A stretch of 64,000 bases of DNA from an uncultured Eubacteriales bacterium (GTDB lineage: Bacteria; Bacillota; Clostridia; TANB77; CAG-508): assembly GCA_949288175.1 (NCBI GenBank), contig CASEIV010000009.1, positions 1 through 64,000 on the forward strand, read 5' to 3'. The translations under genes were made by a program, and so were the position numbers. How positions within the stretch are numbered: the stretch's first letter is position 1; every line of letters begins with the position of its first letter. Under the pieces are notes generated by a model, which saw only the letters and a program-made list of their open reading frames with translations, did no database searches and was not told the origin of the DNA. Below are positions 38,501 to 46,213 of this stretch, piece by piece.

Positions 38501-39860
38501 CTATAAAAGAACCACAACCAGAAGAACAAGCTTCATTTAACATGATATTATCAATAGAACCATTTTTAATACGAATATATTTCATATCTTGTCCACCAAT
38601 ATCTACAATACTGGTTACATCTGGCTCAAATGTTTTAGCAGCTGTATAATGGGCAATCGTTTCAATTTCGTTTAAGTCAACATTTAAAGCTGTCTGAATT
38701 AGCTTTTCTCCATAACCTGTAACACCACTATATCTTAAAATAGCTTTTTCAGGTAATACTTTGTATAGTTTTCTTAACATATCCATAACACTTTGTAATG
38801 GATTTCCTTCATTACTACCATATAGAGAATATAATAAATTACCATCTCTATCAATTAATACAAGTTTTGTGGTTGTAGAACCTGCATCAATTCCTAAGAA
38901 ACAATCTCCTTCATAATTTTCTAATGATTTTGAAGGAACAGTTGCTTTATCATGTCTTTCCTTAAAAGCTTTATATTCTGCTTCATCTTTAAATAAAGGA
39001 TCAAGTGGTTCAGTAGTTGTATCATGAGAGTTTTTAAAATTCTCTATTTTCTTTTCTAATTCATTAGGTGTAATCGTTTCTGTATTAAAAGAATCCAAAG
39101 CAGCACCTTTTGCAACTAATAAATGTGCTTCATCTGGTATAATGATTTGATCATCTGTTAAATGTAGTGTTTCAATAAAACGTTTTCTCAATTCTGGTAA
39201 ATAACTTAAAGGTCCACCTAAAAAGGCAATATTTCCTCTAATAGGTCTACCACAAGCCAATCCACTAATGGTTTGATTAACAACTGCTTGGAAAATAGAA
39301 GCAGCAATGTCTTCTTTTGCAGCACCTTCATTAATTAAAGGTTGTATATCTGTTTTCGCAAAAACACCACAACGAGAAGCAATTGGATAAATGGTTTGAT
39401 AGCCTTTCGCTAATTCATTTAATCCTGCTGTATCTGTATGTAATAAAGAAGCCATTTGGTCTAAAAAGGCACCAGTACCACCAGCACAAGTACCATTCAT
39501 TCTTTGCTCAATAGAATTATCAAAATAGATAATTTTGGCATCTTCACCACCTAATTCGATAACAACATCTGTTTTTGGAAAATATTTCTCAATGACTCTT
39601 TTACAAGAAACCACTTCTTGAATAAAGTCAACTCCCAAAAATTTCGCAGCAGACATTGCTCCAGAACCAGTTAATGCAATTGTGAAAGAAGAAGAAGGAT
39701 ATTTCATTAATAACTCCTCTAAAAAATCACAAACGGTTTTTTTGGCATCTGAAAAATGTCTACGATAATCTGAATATATAGTATTTTTATTATTATTCAT
39801 TACAATTATTTTGACTGTTGTAGACCCAACATCAAGTCCAACATGTAAAATTTCATTCAT
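35508..39860 (-). CDS. Large acyl-CoA dehydratase activase-related protein (two ASKHA domains plus DUF2229)
   Basis: A 1450-aa protein. Two ATP-binding BadF/BcrD/HgdC-type domains occur in tandem: LHVGLDVGSTTVKIIV near the start, and FLGIDAGSTTTKLVLIDRDG about residue 320. Each has a cysteine at the cluster-binding site (NGTCAGGTGAFLDQM; NEACSSGCGSFIETF). A Cys-rich stretch (HTHCNNCENHCK) and a DUF2229/HgdB-like half with GIPRVLNMYEDYPFW follow. Such fused proteins are widespread in Clostridia; they resemble the activator of 2-hydroxyacyl-CoA dehydratases, but their substrate is unknown. The ATG at 39860 has AAAGGAG upstream; a longer reading frame exists but starts in non-conserved sequence. 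Confidence 0.85.
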   Translation of the reverse strand: MNEILHVGLDVGSTTVKIIVMNNNKNTIYSDYRRHFSDAKKTVCDFLEELLMKYPSSSFTIALTGSGAMSAAKFLGVDFIQEVVSCKRVIEKYFPKTDVVIELGGEDAKIIYFDNSIEQRMNGTCAGGTGAFLDQMASLLHTDTAGLNELAKGYQTIYPIASRCGVFAKTDIQPLINEGAAKEDIAASIFQAVVNQTISGLACGRPIRGNIAFLGGPLSYLPELRKRFIETLHLTDDQIIIPDEAHLLVAKGAALDSFNTETITPNELEKKIENFKNSHDTTTEPLDPLFKDEAEYKAFKERHDKATVPSKSLENYEGDCFLGIDAGSTTTKLVLIDRDGNLLYSLYGSNEGNPLQSVMDMLRKLYKVLPEKAILRYSGVTGYGEKLIQTALNVDLNEIETIAHYTAAKTFEPDVTSIVDIGGQDMKYIRIKNGSIDNIMLNEACSSGCGSFIETFAKSLNLEISEFVKEALKSRRPVDLGSRCTVFMNSKIKQAQKEGYSVGDISSGLSYSVIKNAIQKVMKVRDVETLGKHIVVQGGTFYNDAVLRAFELIVGKNVVRPNIAGLMGAYGMALLSKEQYEANLDMEYTSTILKTDELDNLKIKITHTHCNNCENHCKLTINKFSNGQIHVTGNRCEKGAGIVTKAKNLPNLVQYKYERIFGYTPLEEQYATRGTIGIPRVLNMYEDYPFWFTFLTSLGFRVIISEKSTRKTYEKGMESMPSESVCYPAKLSHGHIESLLEQGIKTIFYPCMPYSRKEYEKADNHYNCPIVISYSEVLKNNVEGLKAPTVKFLNPFLPFDKKNLVKKILELDEFKQYNFTKEELNEAAEKAEKEYQKCKEDIRRKGAETVKYIEENHLKGIVLAGRPYHVDPEINHGIDTLITSLGLCVLTEDSISNQTEVKRPIRVVDQWVYHARLYAAADFVGKHDSLELVQLNSFGCGVDAVTTDQVEEILSSYDKMYTLIKIDEVNNLGAVRIRIRSLLASMNKREKEKRENTATGDYEQHKKIFTKNMKKNYTILVPQMAPIHFELLEAAVQSSGYKVELLRECTQKTVETGLKYVNNDACYPSILVTGQMIEALQSGKYDLNRTALIMSQTGGGCRATNYIGFIRKALKDAGFENIPVISFNIVGMEKMPGFKITVPLIERLLKTVLYGDLLQKMLTKNRAYEKNKGETQKLFDEWMEKCKKLLQKSSNKEFKQSIYDIVNDFEKIELDTSIEKPRVGIVGEVLIKYHPFGNNHVADLLEKEGAEVILPDFMGFVKFMATHKITFNNLLNTNKTSSKIMKAAIKLIDILEKDMKIALANSKKGYLPPCDIWHLEDKVKDVLSIGNQTGEGWFLTAEMIEYIEHDIPNIICVQPFACLPNHVVGKGVIKTIREKYPDANISPVDYDPGASETNQANRIKLLMTVAKDNLKTKHARKDAIEKENETENKSVQQANEKEESKEVQKN

Positions 39861-39954
39861 GACAAAAACTCCTTTTTTGTATATAAATTTTTCATTATTA
39901 TCCACCCTAATTGTATACGGAAAAGCCACTTTTGTCAAATGGAAAATGTTGTCA

Positions 39955-40080
39955 ATGTCTCATTGGGTTCGTTTGTTCATGCGACATTTTTTGTCTCATT
40001 GGGTTCGTTTGTTCATGCGACATTTTTACTAGAGTTGTTCTAATGTCGCATAGGGTTCGTTTGTTGATGCGACATTTTTA
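39955..40080. repeat. Three TGTC(T/G)CAT...ATGCGACA repeat units
   Basis: Units at 39955-39991, 39992-40027 and 40043-40080 share GGGTTCGTTTGTT flanked by a TGTC(T/G)CAT / ATGCGACA palindrome. The first two have one mismatch in the left arm. The second and third are each followed by TTTTTACTAG and a TTGTTCTA motif. A fourth copy lies at 7621-7657 in the origin region. They sit between the divergent activase and GerMN genes. Confidence 0.75.
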
Positions 40081-40177
40081 CTAGGTTTGTTCTAAAAAGG
40101 ACAAACAAATAATACAATAGGTAATAAATAAAATTAATTAAAATAAATTAAAATTCAAAGAAAGGAATGAAGATAAC

Positions 40178-40723
40178 ATGAATAAAAAAATAGTTATTAT
40201 TTTTACTGTTTTATTAATTATTATATTAGTAGGAGGATATTTTATTATTAATTATTTTAAAGGACAGGAAGAGGAAACAACGATAGAAGAATATACACCA
40301 GAAGAAGAGATTACAGAAGAGCAAAACAGACAAACAATTGTCAGTTTATATTTTTTAGAAAAAGAGACAAATGAATTGGCTCCTGAAGCTAGATTAGTAG
40401 ATATTAAAGAAATTATGAATACACCTTATGATAAATTGGTAAATATGTTAATAGAAGGACCGAAAAATGAAAAATATACGAAATTAATTCCTGAAAACAC
40501 AAAATTGAATCAAACATATAAAGAGAAAGATATGGTATATTTAGATTTTTCAAGTGAATTTTTAAATTATAATAAGGAAGATCCAACTGTAAAACAAAAT
40601 ATCATTGATAGTTTAGTAAAAACATTAACACAATTAACGGAAGTAAATTCTATTAAAATTCTAATTGATGGAGAAGAAAATGCAGAATTTAATGAAGTTT
40701 ACAGTTTGAATCAAAATGAATGA
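40178..40723 (+). CDS. GerMN domain membrane-anchored protein
   Basis: A 181-aa protein with one N-terminal membrane helix (about residues 5-27), an acidic linker, and a GerMN (sporulation/germination) domain: VSLYFLEKETNELAPEAR, MLIEGPKNEKYTKLIPENTKL and VYLDFSSEFL. No lipobox cysteine is seen, so it is probably an uncleaved signal-anchored protein. GerMN domains occur in spore coat/germination protein GerM and in other envelope proteins. AAAGGA precedes the ATG. The role in spores is inferred from the domain. Confidence 0.8.
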   Translation: MNKKIVIIFTVLLIIILVGGYFIINYFKGQEEETTIEEYTPEEEITEEQNRQTIVSLYFLEKETNELAPEARLVDIKEIMNTPYDKLVNMLIEGPKNEKYTKLIPENTKLNQTYKEKDMVYLDFSSEFLNYNKEDPTVKQNIIDSLVKTLTQLTEVNSIKILIDGEENAEFNEVYSLNQNE

Positions 40724-40761
40724 CTTCTAAAATCTTCGTTTTGATATAGATACCTAAAATA

Positions 40762-40944
40762 TTATTTTAGTATTTTATACAATTTAATATATTTAATAAA
40801 TCGATGAAAATGATTTAGAAAATATTCAACTTCGCGTAAAGACTTAATGGTATTATCCTTGCAACATTTAAAATTAAATTTCTTTTTAGGAGGTGGGCAT
40901 TTTCCACCTCTTGTTTCAATATTTTTAATCATTTTTTTATCCAT
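40762..40944 (-). CDS. Small Cys-containing hypothetical protein
   Basis: A 60-aa frame with AAGG 5 nt before the ATG on the minus strand. Residues include a Pro/Lys/Cys segment (GGKCPPPKKKFNFKCCKD) and a basic aromatic C-terminus (EYFLNHFHRFIKYIKLYKILK). I do not recognise the family. The aliphatic-basic helix at the end looks like real protein rather than a chance frame, and a TATAAT-like -10 lies upstream at 40989-40994 (reverse strand). A chance frame remains possible. Confidence 0.4.
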   Translation of the reverse strand: MDKKMIKNIETRGGKCPPPKKKFNFKCCKDNTIKSLREVEYFLNHFHRFIKYIKLYKILK

Positions 40945-40946
40945 AC

Positions 40947-41028
40947 AAACCTTCACCTTTATGATTTAATATAAAATTTTAAATTGTTATTATAGCATAT
41001 TCTATATTTTGAAGAAAGGTGAAGGTTT
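40947..41028. repeat. 14-bp inverted repeat flanking a promoter
   Basis: AAACCTTCACCTTT at 40947-40960 and AAAGGTGAAGGTTT at 41015-41028 are perfect reverse complements, 54 bp apart. One arm covers the ribosome binding site of the small minus-strand gene and the other lies near its expected -35 region. This could be an operator pair or simply duplicated ribosome binding site sequence. Confidence 0.5.
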
Positions 41029-41035
41029 TTATAAT

Positions 41036-42337
41036 TTACAATGTATCTAAACAAAAAACACTATATAGAGGAATACATTTTATATTATTTTCAAATCCAA
41101 AATTTTTGCTCGATATTCGAATAGAATACGGTATTTTGTATAATGATTTAAAAATATTTAAACTCTTTGATCTTGTATGAATACTTGATTTGACTTCAAT
41201 TGGAATAATATTACCCATTTTATCTTGTACAATAAAATCTACTTCCGCTTTTCCATTTGATTCCCAATAATATGGTATTAATCCACATTGAATTAAACTG
41301 CTACATACATAATTTTCTGTTAGAGCACCCTTGAAATTATTTAAGTTGTCATTTTCAACAATAACAATATTAGATGGTATTCCAAACTTGTTACATAACA
41401 AACCAACATCACTCATATAAAGCTTAAAGCTTTCAGGCTCTATAAATGCAGAAAGAGGTAATTTTCCTTCTCTTACTTTTGTACATTGAATAATAATTCC
41501 AGAAGCATTTAACCAGTTAATGGCAGTTTCATATTCATAAGCTCTAGCACCAGATTTTATTAGTTTATATTGAAACTTTTTATTTTCTTTTGCTAATTGA
41601 GCTGAAATGATATTATAAACTGCGATAATTTTTGTAGTCTCAGTTGGTGTGGCATATTTTGCCATATCAGCAATATATGAATTATTGATATCTTTTAAAA
41701 TTGCTGTTACAAAATCCATATCTTCTTTTTCCTTATATTCTAAAATTGCTCTTGGCATACCACCTATTGCTAGATATAATCTATAATATTCATTGGCTAA
41801 AGTATGCAATGAAAAATCTTTATTATTTGAAAAAGCTTCTCTAATTAAATCGGCTAAATCTTTTCTATCTAAGGCCCATAAAAATTCTTCAAAATCTAAT
41901 GGATATAGTGTAAGCATTTTTACTTTTCCAACAGGAAAAGAATATTTTTGCCTATTAACAGCAATTCCAAGTAATGAACCTGCTGCTATTACATTATATT
42001 TCATGCTGCTTTCAGCAAAATATTTTAAAGAAGTTAAAGCTCTTTCACAAGATTGTATTTCATCAAAAAATATTAATGTATCTTCTTCAAATATAGTAAT
42101 ACCTAATTTTACACTAAGTTCTTTTATAATACGTTCTATTTCTAAGTCTTGTTCAAAAATTTTAGCCATTTCACTATTATCTTCAAAGTTTATATAAGCA
42201 ACATTTTTATAGTGTTCTTTTCCAAATGTTAAGATAGTATATGTTTTGCCTACTTGTCTAGCTCCATAAATAATTAAAGGCATTTTATCTTTATCATTTT
42301 TCCATTCTTGTAGTTTTTTTGACATTTTTCGTTCCAT
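41036..42337 (-). CDS. AAA-type ATPase with DUF4143 domain
   Basis: A 433-aa protein with Walker A YGARQVGKTYTI (about residue 29) and Walker B DTLIFFDEIQSCERAL. The C-terminal half has YYWESNGKAEVDFIVQDKMG and IPIEVKSS, the DUF4143 nuclease-like Asp/Glu-x-Lys core. Such ATPases are frequent accessory genes in Bacteria and Archaea; their function is largely unknown. The ATG at 42337 is chosen because AGGAGGTG ends 6-7 nt upstream, whereas a GTG at 42346 falls inside that site. Probably an accessory gene, given no partner nearby. Confidence 0.85.
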   Translation of the reverse strand: MERKMSKKLQEWKNDKDKMPLIIYGARQVGKTYTILTFGKEHYKNVAYINFEDNSEMAKIFEQDLEIERIIKELSVKLGITIFEEDTLIFFDEIQSCERALTSLKYFAESSMKYNVIAAGSLLGIAVNRQKYSFPVGKVKMLTLYPLDFEEFLWALDRKDLADLIREAFSNNKDFSLHTLANEYYRLYLAIGGMPRAILEYKEKEDMDFVTAILKDINNSYIADMAKYATPTETTKIIAVYNIISAQLAKENKKFQYKLIKSGARAYEYETAINWLNASGIIIQCTKVREGKLPLSAFIEPESFKLYMSDVGLLCNKFGIPSNIVIVENDNLNNFKGALTENYVCSSLIQCGLIPYYWESNGKAEVDFIVQDKMGNIIPIEVKSSIHTRSKSLNIFKSLYKIPYSIRISSKNFGFENNIKCIPLYSVFCLDTL

Positions 42338-42505
42338 TTTATGCACCTCCTATACATTTATTGTAACATAACATAAAAATAAAGTCAATCAAAATAGATG
42401 GAAGCTTTTTTTATGTATTTATAATGAAAAAATTACAAATACATGCTATAATAACAAAAGAATTAAATTTACAAGAAAATTGTTTGAAAAGGAATATATT
42501 ATAAA

Positions 42506-43255
42506 ATGGAAAAAAATATAAGGTTAAAAGAAAATGAAAGAGTTGATGATTTAGAATTTAAAGGTTTAAAAATAATACAAAATAAAGAAGGATTTTGTTT
42601 TGGAATTGATAGTATATTACTTTCAGATTTTGCTAAAAACATAAAAAAAGGAGCAAAGGTACTAGATTTAGGAACAGGAACAGGGATTATTGCTACTTTA
42701 TTATGTGGAAAAACAGAGTTATCTGAAATAACAGGAATAGAAGTTCAAGAAGAAGTATATGACATGGCAAAAAGAAGTATACAATTAAATCATTTGGAAG
42801 ATAGGTTTAAAATCATACAAGATAATATATTAAATCTAAATAAGTATTTTGAAAAAAATACATTTGATGCCATTGTAACAAATCCACCATATAAAAAGAA
42901 AGAAACGGGAATACAAAATGAGGATACAAGAAAATTAATTTCTAGACATGAAATAGAGGCAAGTATAGAAGATTTTGTAAAGATTTCTAAAGAAATGTTA
43001 AAAGACAAGGGAGAATTTTATATTGTTTATAGGCCAGAAAGATTAGTAGATTTATTATCTATTATGAGAAAAAATAAAATAGAACCCAAAAAAATTCGAT
43101 TTGTGTATTCCAATATTCAAGCTGTATCTAAATTAGTTTTGGTACAGGGAGTTAAAAATGCAAAACCATTTTTGAAGTTAGAACCAAATTTATATATTTA
43201 TGATGAAAAAGGAAATTATACAGATGAAATTTCAAAAATTTATCATAAAAAATAA
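42506..43255 (+). CDS. trmN6: tRNA1(Val) (adenine37-N6)-methyltransferase-like protein
   Basis: A 249-aa SAM-dependent methyltransferase. It shows FGIDSILLSDFA, motif I VLDLGTGTGIIATLL, and the catalytic NPPY (IVTNPPYKKKETG), the pattern of the YfiC/TrmN6 family that modifies A37. It is followed 132 bp later by rsmI, the common order in Firmicutes. AAAAGGA precedes the ATG. The exact tRNA target is inferred from family membership. Confidence 0.85.
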   Translation: MEKNIRLKENERVDDLEFKGLKIIQNKEGFCFGIDSILLSDFAKNIKKGAKVLDLGTGTGIIATLLCGKTELSEITGIEVQEEVYDMAKRSIQLNHLEDRFKIIQDNILNLNKYFEKNTFDAIVTNPPYKKKETGIQNEDTRKLISRHEIEASIEDFVKISKEMLKDKGEFYIVYRPERLVDLLSIMRKNKIEPKKIRFVYSNIQAVSKLVLVQGVKNAKPFLKLEPNLYIYDEKGNYTDEISKIYHKK

Positions 43256-43387
43256 AGTAAAGAAATAAAAATATATAATTTTGTATATAGGATTTAATGA
43301 AGTAATTATATTAAATAATATATAAAATATATTAAATCATATTGAATAATATATAAATTATAAAAATCAAAAAGGAAGGATAAATTT

Positions 43388-44233
43388 ATGAAAGAAACGA
43401 ATCAAAAAGAAATAGGAACTTTATATATTGTTGCAACACCAATTGGAAATCTAGAAGATATTACATTAAGAGCAATAAAAGTATTAAAAGAAGTCGATTT
43501 AATAGCAGCAGAAGACACAAGACATACATTAAAATTATTAAATCATTTAGAAATATCAAAACCATTAATGAGTTATCATAGACATAATGAAGATGTCAAA
43601 ACAGATATATTAATCAAAGAATTGAAACAAGGAAAACAGATAGCTCTTGTTTCTGATGCAGGAACTCCAGGAATTTGTGATCCAGGAGAAGAAGTTATAA
43701 AAAAATGTATAGAAGAGGAGATTCCTATTGTGCCAATTCCAGGAGCTTGCGCAATGATTAATGCATTAATATGCTCAGGATTAGATACAAAAGAATTTGT
43801 ATTTATTGGATTTTTACCATTAAATAAGAAAAATAGAAAAGAAAAATTAGAAGAAATCAAAAATACAACAAAAACAATGATTCTTTACGAAGCACCACAT
43901 AAGATTGAAACAACATTAAAAGATTTAAAAGAAACTATTGAAAATAGAAAAATTGTACTAGCAAGAGAATTAACGAAAATTCATGAAGAATATATAAGAG
44001 AAAATATAGATGTATTAATTGAAAGAGCAAAAGAATTAAAAGGAGAAATTGTTTTATTGATAGAAGGTGCAGAAAAGAAAGAAGAGAATAATTTATTAGA
44101 ATTATCTTTACAAGAACATTATGCATATTATGAAGAAAAAGGATTAAGTAAAAAAGAAATCATTAAACAAATAGCAAAAGACAGAAATGTTAGTAAAAAT
44201 GAAATATACCAACAATTTATAGATAAGGATTAA
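43388..44233 (+). CDS. rsmI: 16S rRNA (cytidine1402-2'-O)-methyltransferase RsmI
   Basis: SAM-dependent methyltransferase of 16S rRNA C1402. The 281-aa protein has the family signatures LYIVATPIGNLEDITLRAI, AAEDTRHT, SDAGTPGICDPG and VPIPGACAMINAL. The C-terminal region carries the charged GLSKKEIIKQIAKDRNVSKNEIY helix-turn-helix-like end. AAGGAAGGA precedes the ATG. A bidirectional terminator follows. Confidence 0.95.
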   Translation: MKETNQKEIGTLYIVATPIGNLEDITLRAIKVLKEVDLIAAEDTRHTLKLLNHLEISKPLMSYHRHNEDVKTDILIKELKQGKQIALVSDAGTPGICDPGEEVIKKCIEEEIPIVPIPGACAMINALICSGLDTKEFVFIGFLPLNKKNRKEKLEEIKNTTKTMILYEAPHKIETTLKDLKETIENRKIVLARELTKIHEEYIRENIDVLIERAKELKGEIVLLIEGAEKKEENNLLELSLQEHYAYYEEKGLSKKEIIKQIAKDRNVSKNEIYQQFIDKD

Positions 44234-44317
44234 ATAAAATAGTGAATGATAACAACACTAAAAAACAGGTTTATAAATCATATAATCATAAAAAAATAAT
44301 ATATAAAAAACAAAAGG

Positions 44318-44357
44318 ACCAAGTAAGTAAGAGTAAATCTCTTATTTACTTGGTTTT
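44318..44357. terminator. Bidirectional terminator between rsmI and the AbrB-like gene
   Basis: ACCAAGTAAGTAAGAG pairs with CTCTTATTTACTTGGT (one mismatch) around a 5-nt loop, with a T-rich tail on the plus side and A-rich sequence before it. The 3' arm contains the stop codon of the minus-strand gene. Confidence 0.75.
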
Positions 44358-44596
44358 AATTTACTTATTTTTTTTGAACAATCTTCACAAATTAATTTAT
44401 CGTTATAATTGATTAAATTTTCAGTGTTTCCACAAAAAATACAATTTGGCTCATATTTTTTTAATACGATTGATGAACCATCAACATATATTTCAATAGG
44501 ATCTTTTTCAGCAATGTTAAATTGATTTCTGATTTCGATAGGAATAACCACTCTTCCTAGTTCATCTACTTTTCGAATAATTCCTGTTGATTTCAT
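44342..44596 (-). CDS. AbrB/SpoVT-like transcription regulator with zinc-ribbon-like tail
   Basis: An 84-aa protein. Residues 1-47 form a swapped-hairpin AbrB DNA-binding domain, STGIIRKVDELGRVVIPIEI, close to AbrB/Abh/SpoVT. The C-terminal half has CIFCGNTENLINYNDKLICEDC, two CxxC motifs that probably bind zinc. Short AbrB proteins with this tail occur in Clostridia next to rsmI. AGGGGGG lies ahead of the ATG. Likely a transition-state or sporulation regulator; targets unknown. Confidence 0.85.
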   Translation of the reverse strand: MKSTGIIRKVDELGRVVIPIEIRNQFNIAEKDPIEIYVDGSSIVLKKYEPNCIFCGNTENLINYNDKLICEDCSKKISKLKPSK

Positions 44597-44726
44597 AAGT
44601 TTATCCCCCCTTAAAAAGTTAATTTACAACCCTATATACAATGTTACTATATCACAAATAGACAAGCAGGTCAATTAAAAAGTAATAAAAAGTTAATAAT
44701 AGAATAAAATTATTTAGGTGATAAAT

Positions 44727-45320
44727 ATGTTAAATTTAGTTTGGCCAATTTTCATAATAATATCATTCTCTTATGCAATTTTTTCGGGAAATTTACAAAA
44801 TTTAAATTCTAGTATTTTTGATAGTATAGAAAGTGCTGTAAATTTAAGTATCACTATGTTAGGAACGATGTGTTTATGGAGTGGAATTATTAATGTTGCA
44901 ACAAATACCAATATAATGAAAATTATGAATAAAATGTTAAAACCAATTGTAAAATTTCTTTTTTCAGAAATAAGAGAAAATCAAAAAGCACAAAATGAAA
45001 TTTCTATGAATATGGTAGCTAATATTTTAGGATTAGGAAATGCAGCTACACCATTAGGGTTAAAAGCAATGGAAACTTTGCAAGAAGAAAATAAAAATAA
45101 GCAAGAATTAAGTAATTCTATGATTATGTTAATTGTAGTAAATACGGCATCTATTCAAATAATTCCGACAACGATTATTGCCATAAGAAGTTCTTTAGGT
45201 GCGGAAAATCCAACTTCTATTATTGTACCTGTATGGATTGCAACCATTTGTGCGGCAATTGTTGGTATAACTGTAACGAAATTATTAATAAAATATGCTA
45301 ATAAAAGGGAGAAGGTATGA
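44727..45320 (+). CDS. spmA: Spore maturation protein A
   Basis: A 197-aa polytopic membrane protein of the SpmA family, required for spore core dehydration in Bacillus. Characteristic text: MLGTMCLWSGIINVA, NMVANILGLGNAATPLGLKAM and QIIPTTIIAIRSSLG. The ATG at 44727 has AGGTGAT just upstream; a GTG at 44718 overlaps that site. It overlaps spmB by 4 nt (ATGA-type), so the two are co-translated. Confidence 0.92.
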   Translation: MLNLVWPIFIIISFSYAIFSGNLQNLNSSIFDSIESAVNLSITMLGTMCLWSGIINVATNTNIMKIMNKMLKPIVKFLFSEIRENQKAQNEISMNMVANILGLGNAATPLGLKAMETLQEENKNKQELSNSMIMLIVVNTASIQIIPTTIIAIRSSLGAENPTSIIVPVWIATICAAIVGITVTKLLIKYANKREKV

Positions 45321-45847
45321 TAAATATTATCAACTTTTTATCAAATTTGGCAATGCCACTGATTATATTAATCATTGTTATATATGGTGTTATAGAGAAA
45401 AAAGAAGTGTTTGATAAATTTATTGAAGGAGCAAAAGATGGGATTAAAATTGTCATCAATATTTTTCCGACATTGATAGGTCTTTTTTTAGCAGTAGGGG
45501 CTTTAAGAAGTTCAGGTGTGATTGATATCGCTATTAAATTAGTAGAACCATTATTAAATATTGTAAATTTTCCAACAGAAATTATGCCATTAGCATTTCT
45601 AAGACCAATATCCGGAAGCAGTTCAATTGCAGTTGCAACAGATATTATGAAAAATTTTGGGGTTGATAGCCAAATTGGAATCATGGCAGCAGTTATTATG
45701 GGAGCTACAGAAACAACGTTATATACCATTGCAGTATATTCTTCAAGTGTAAAAATAAAAAAGACAAGGTTTGTTTTAATTGCAGCACTAACAGCAGATA
45801 TTGTGGGAATTATAACAAGTATTATAGTATGTCGTTTTTTGTCGTAA
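45317..45847 (+). CDS. spmB: Spore maturation protein B
   Basis: A 176-aa membrane protein of the SpmB family, partner of SpmA. It has FPTLIGLFLAVGALRSSG, LRPISGSSSIAVATDIM and MGATETTLYTIAVYSSSV. It overlaps spmA by 4 nt, with GGGAGAAGG in the upstream coding region as its ribosome binding site. Confidence 0.92.
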   Translation: MINIINFLSNLAMPLIILIIVIYGVIEKKEVFDKFIEGAKDGIKIVINIFPTLIGLFLAVGALRSSGVIDIAIKLVEPLLNIVNFPTEIMPLAFLRPISGSSSIAVATDIMKNFGVDSQIGIMAAVIMGATETTLYTIAVYSSSVKIKKTRFVLIAALTADIVGIITSIIVCRFLS

Positions 45848-45855
45848 AGTTTTTC

Positions 45856-45884
45856 TTGACAATAATTTACATATATTGTATAAT
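45856..45884 (+). promoter_or_regulatory. Consensus promoter downstream of spmB
   Basis: TTGACA at 45856-45861 and TATAAT at 45879-45884 with a 17-bp spacer, perfect to the sigma-A consensus. It reads into a 35-codon frame and a palindromic region, with no larger gene on this strand for about 4 kb. Confidence 0.75.
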
Positions 45885-45919
45885 TATGGAAATTAAATCA
45901 ATAAGGATATTCAAATCAA

Positions 45920-46027
45920 ATGTTAATAAAAATCATATTATTTATTTCAATATTTGTTGTAGTAAGAATGATGATTGTAAAAATATTATTTTATAAAATT
46001 TTAAAATCAGAAAAAAACTCAAAATAA
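45920..46027 (+). CDS. Tiny membrane peptide (35 aa) behind a consensus promoter
   Basis: The frame gives MLIKIILFISIFVVVRMMIV, then KILFYKILKSEKNSK: one membrane helix and a basic tail. A perfect sigma-A promoter lies 36 bp upstream, and a weak hairpin (AAAAACT/AGTTTTT) overlaps the end. AAGGA is 12 nt before the ATG, further than ideal, so translation is uncertain. No family is recognised. It may be a type I toxin-like or regulatory peptide, or the transcript may act as RNA only. Confidence 0.35.
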   Translation: MLIKIILFISIFVVVRMMIVKILFYKILKSEKNSK

Positions 46028-46042
46028 ATTCAGTTTTTAATT

Positions 46043-46138
46043 TTGTAGAGGAAATAACAAATCCCCCATAATTAGTATTTAAGATTTTTTGCCCCTATAT
46101 TCTTTTAAATATTTTTTTCTATGTTATTTTCTCTACAA
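46043..46138. repeat. 16-bp inverted repeat around a C-rich loop
   Basis: TTGTAGAGGAAATAAC (46043-46058) and GTTATTTTCTCTACAA (46123-46138) are reverse complements except one G-U compatible position, enclosing 64 nt that contain two short C-runs (ATCCCCCAT and GCCCCTAT). The segment lies between the 35-aa frame and rlmH, and could fold as an RNA on either strand. Confidence 0.5.
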
Positions 46139-46213
46139 TATAATATATAAATCATATATAAATTTTTTAAATATAATAAATATATTATTAAAAAATATAG
46201 TTATCTAATATAT

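Noticed and set aside
39861..39938. Upstream extension of the activase by 26 residues
   Set aside because: AAAGGAG sits before the ATG at 39860, and the conserved N-terminus begins there.
39955..40080. CRISPR array
   Set aside because: Only three units with no unique spacers of constant length and no cas genes; units are nearly contiguous palindromes.
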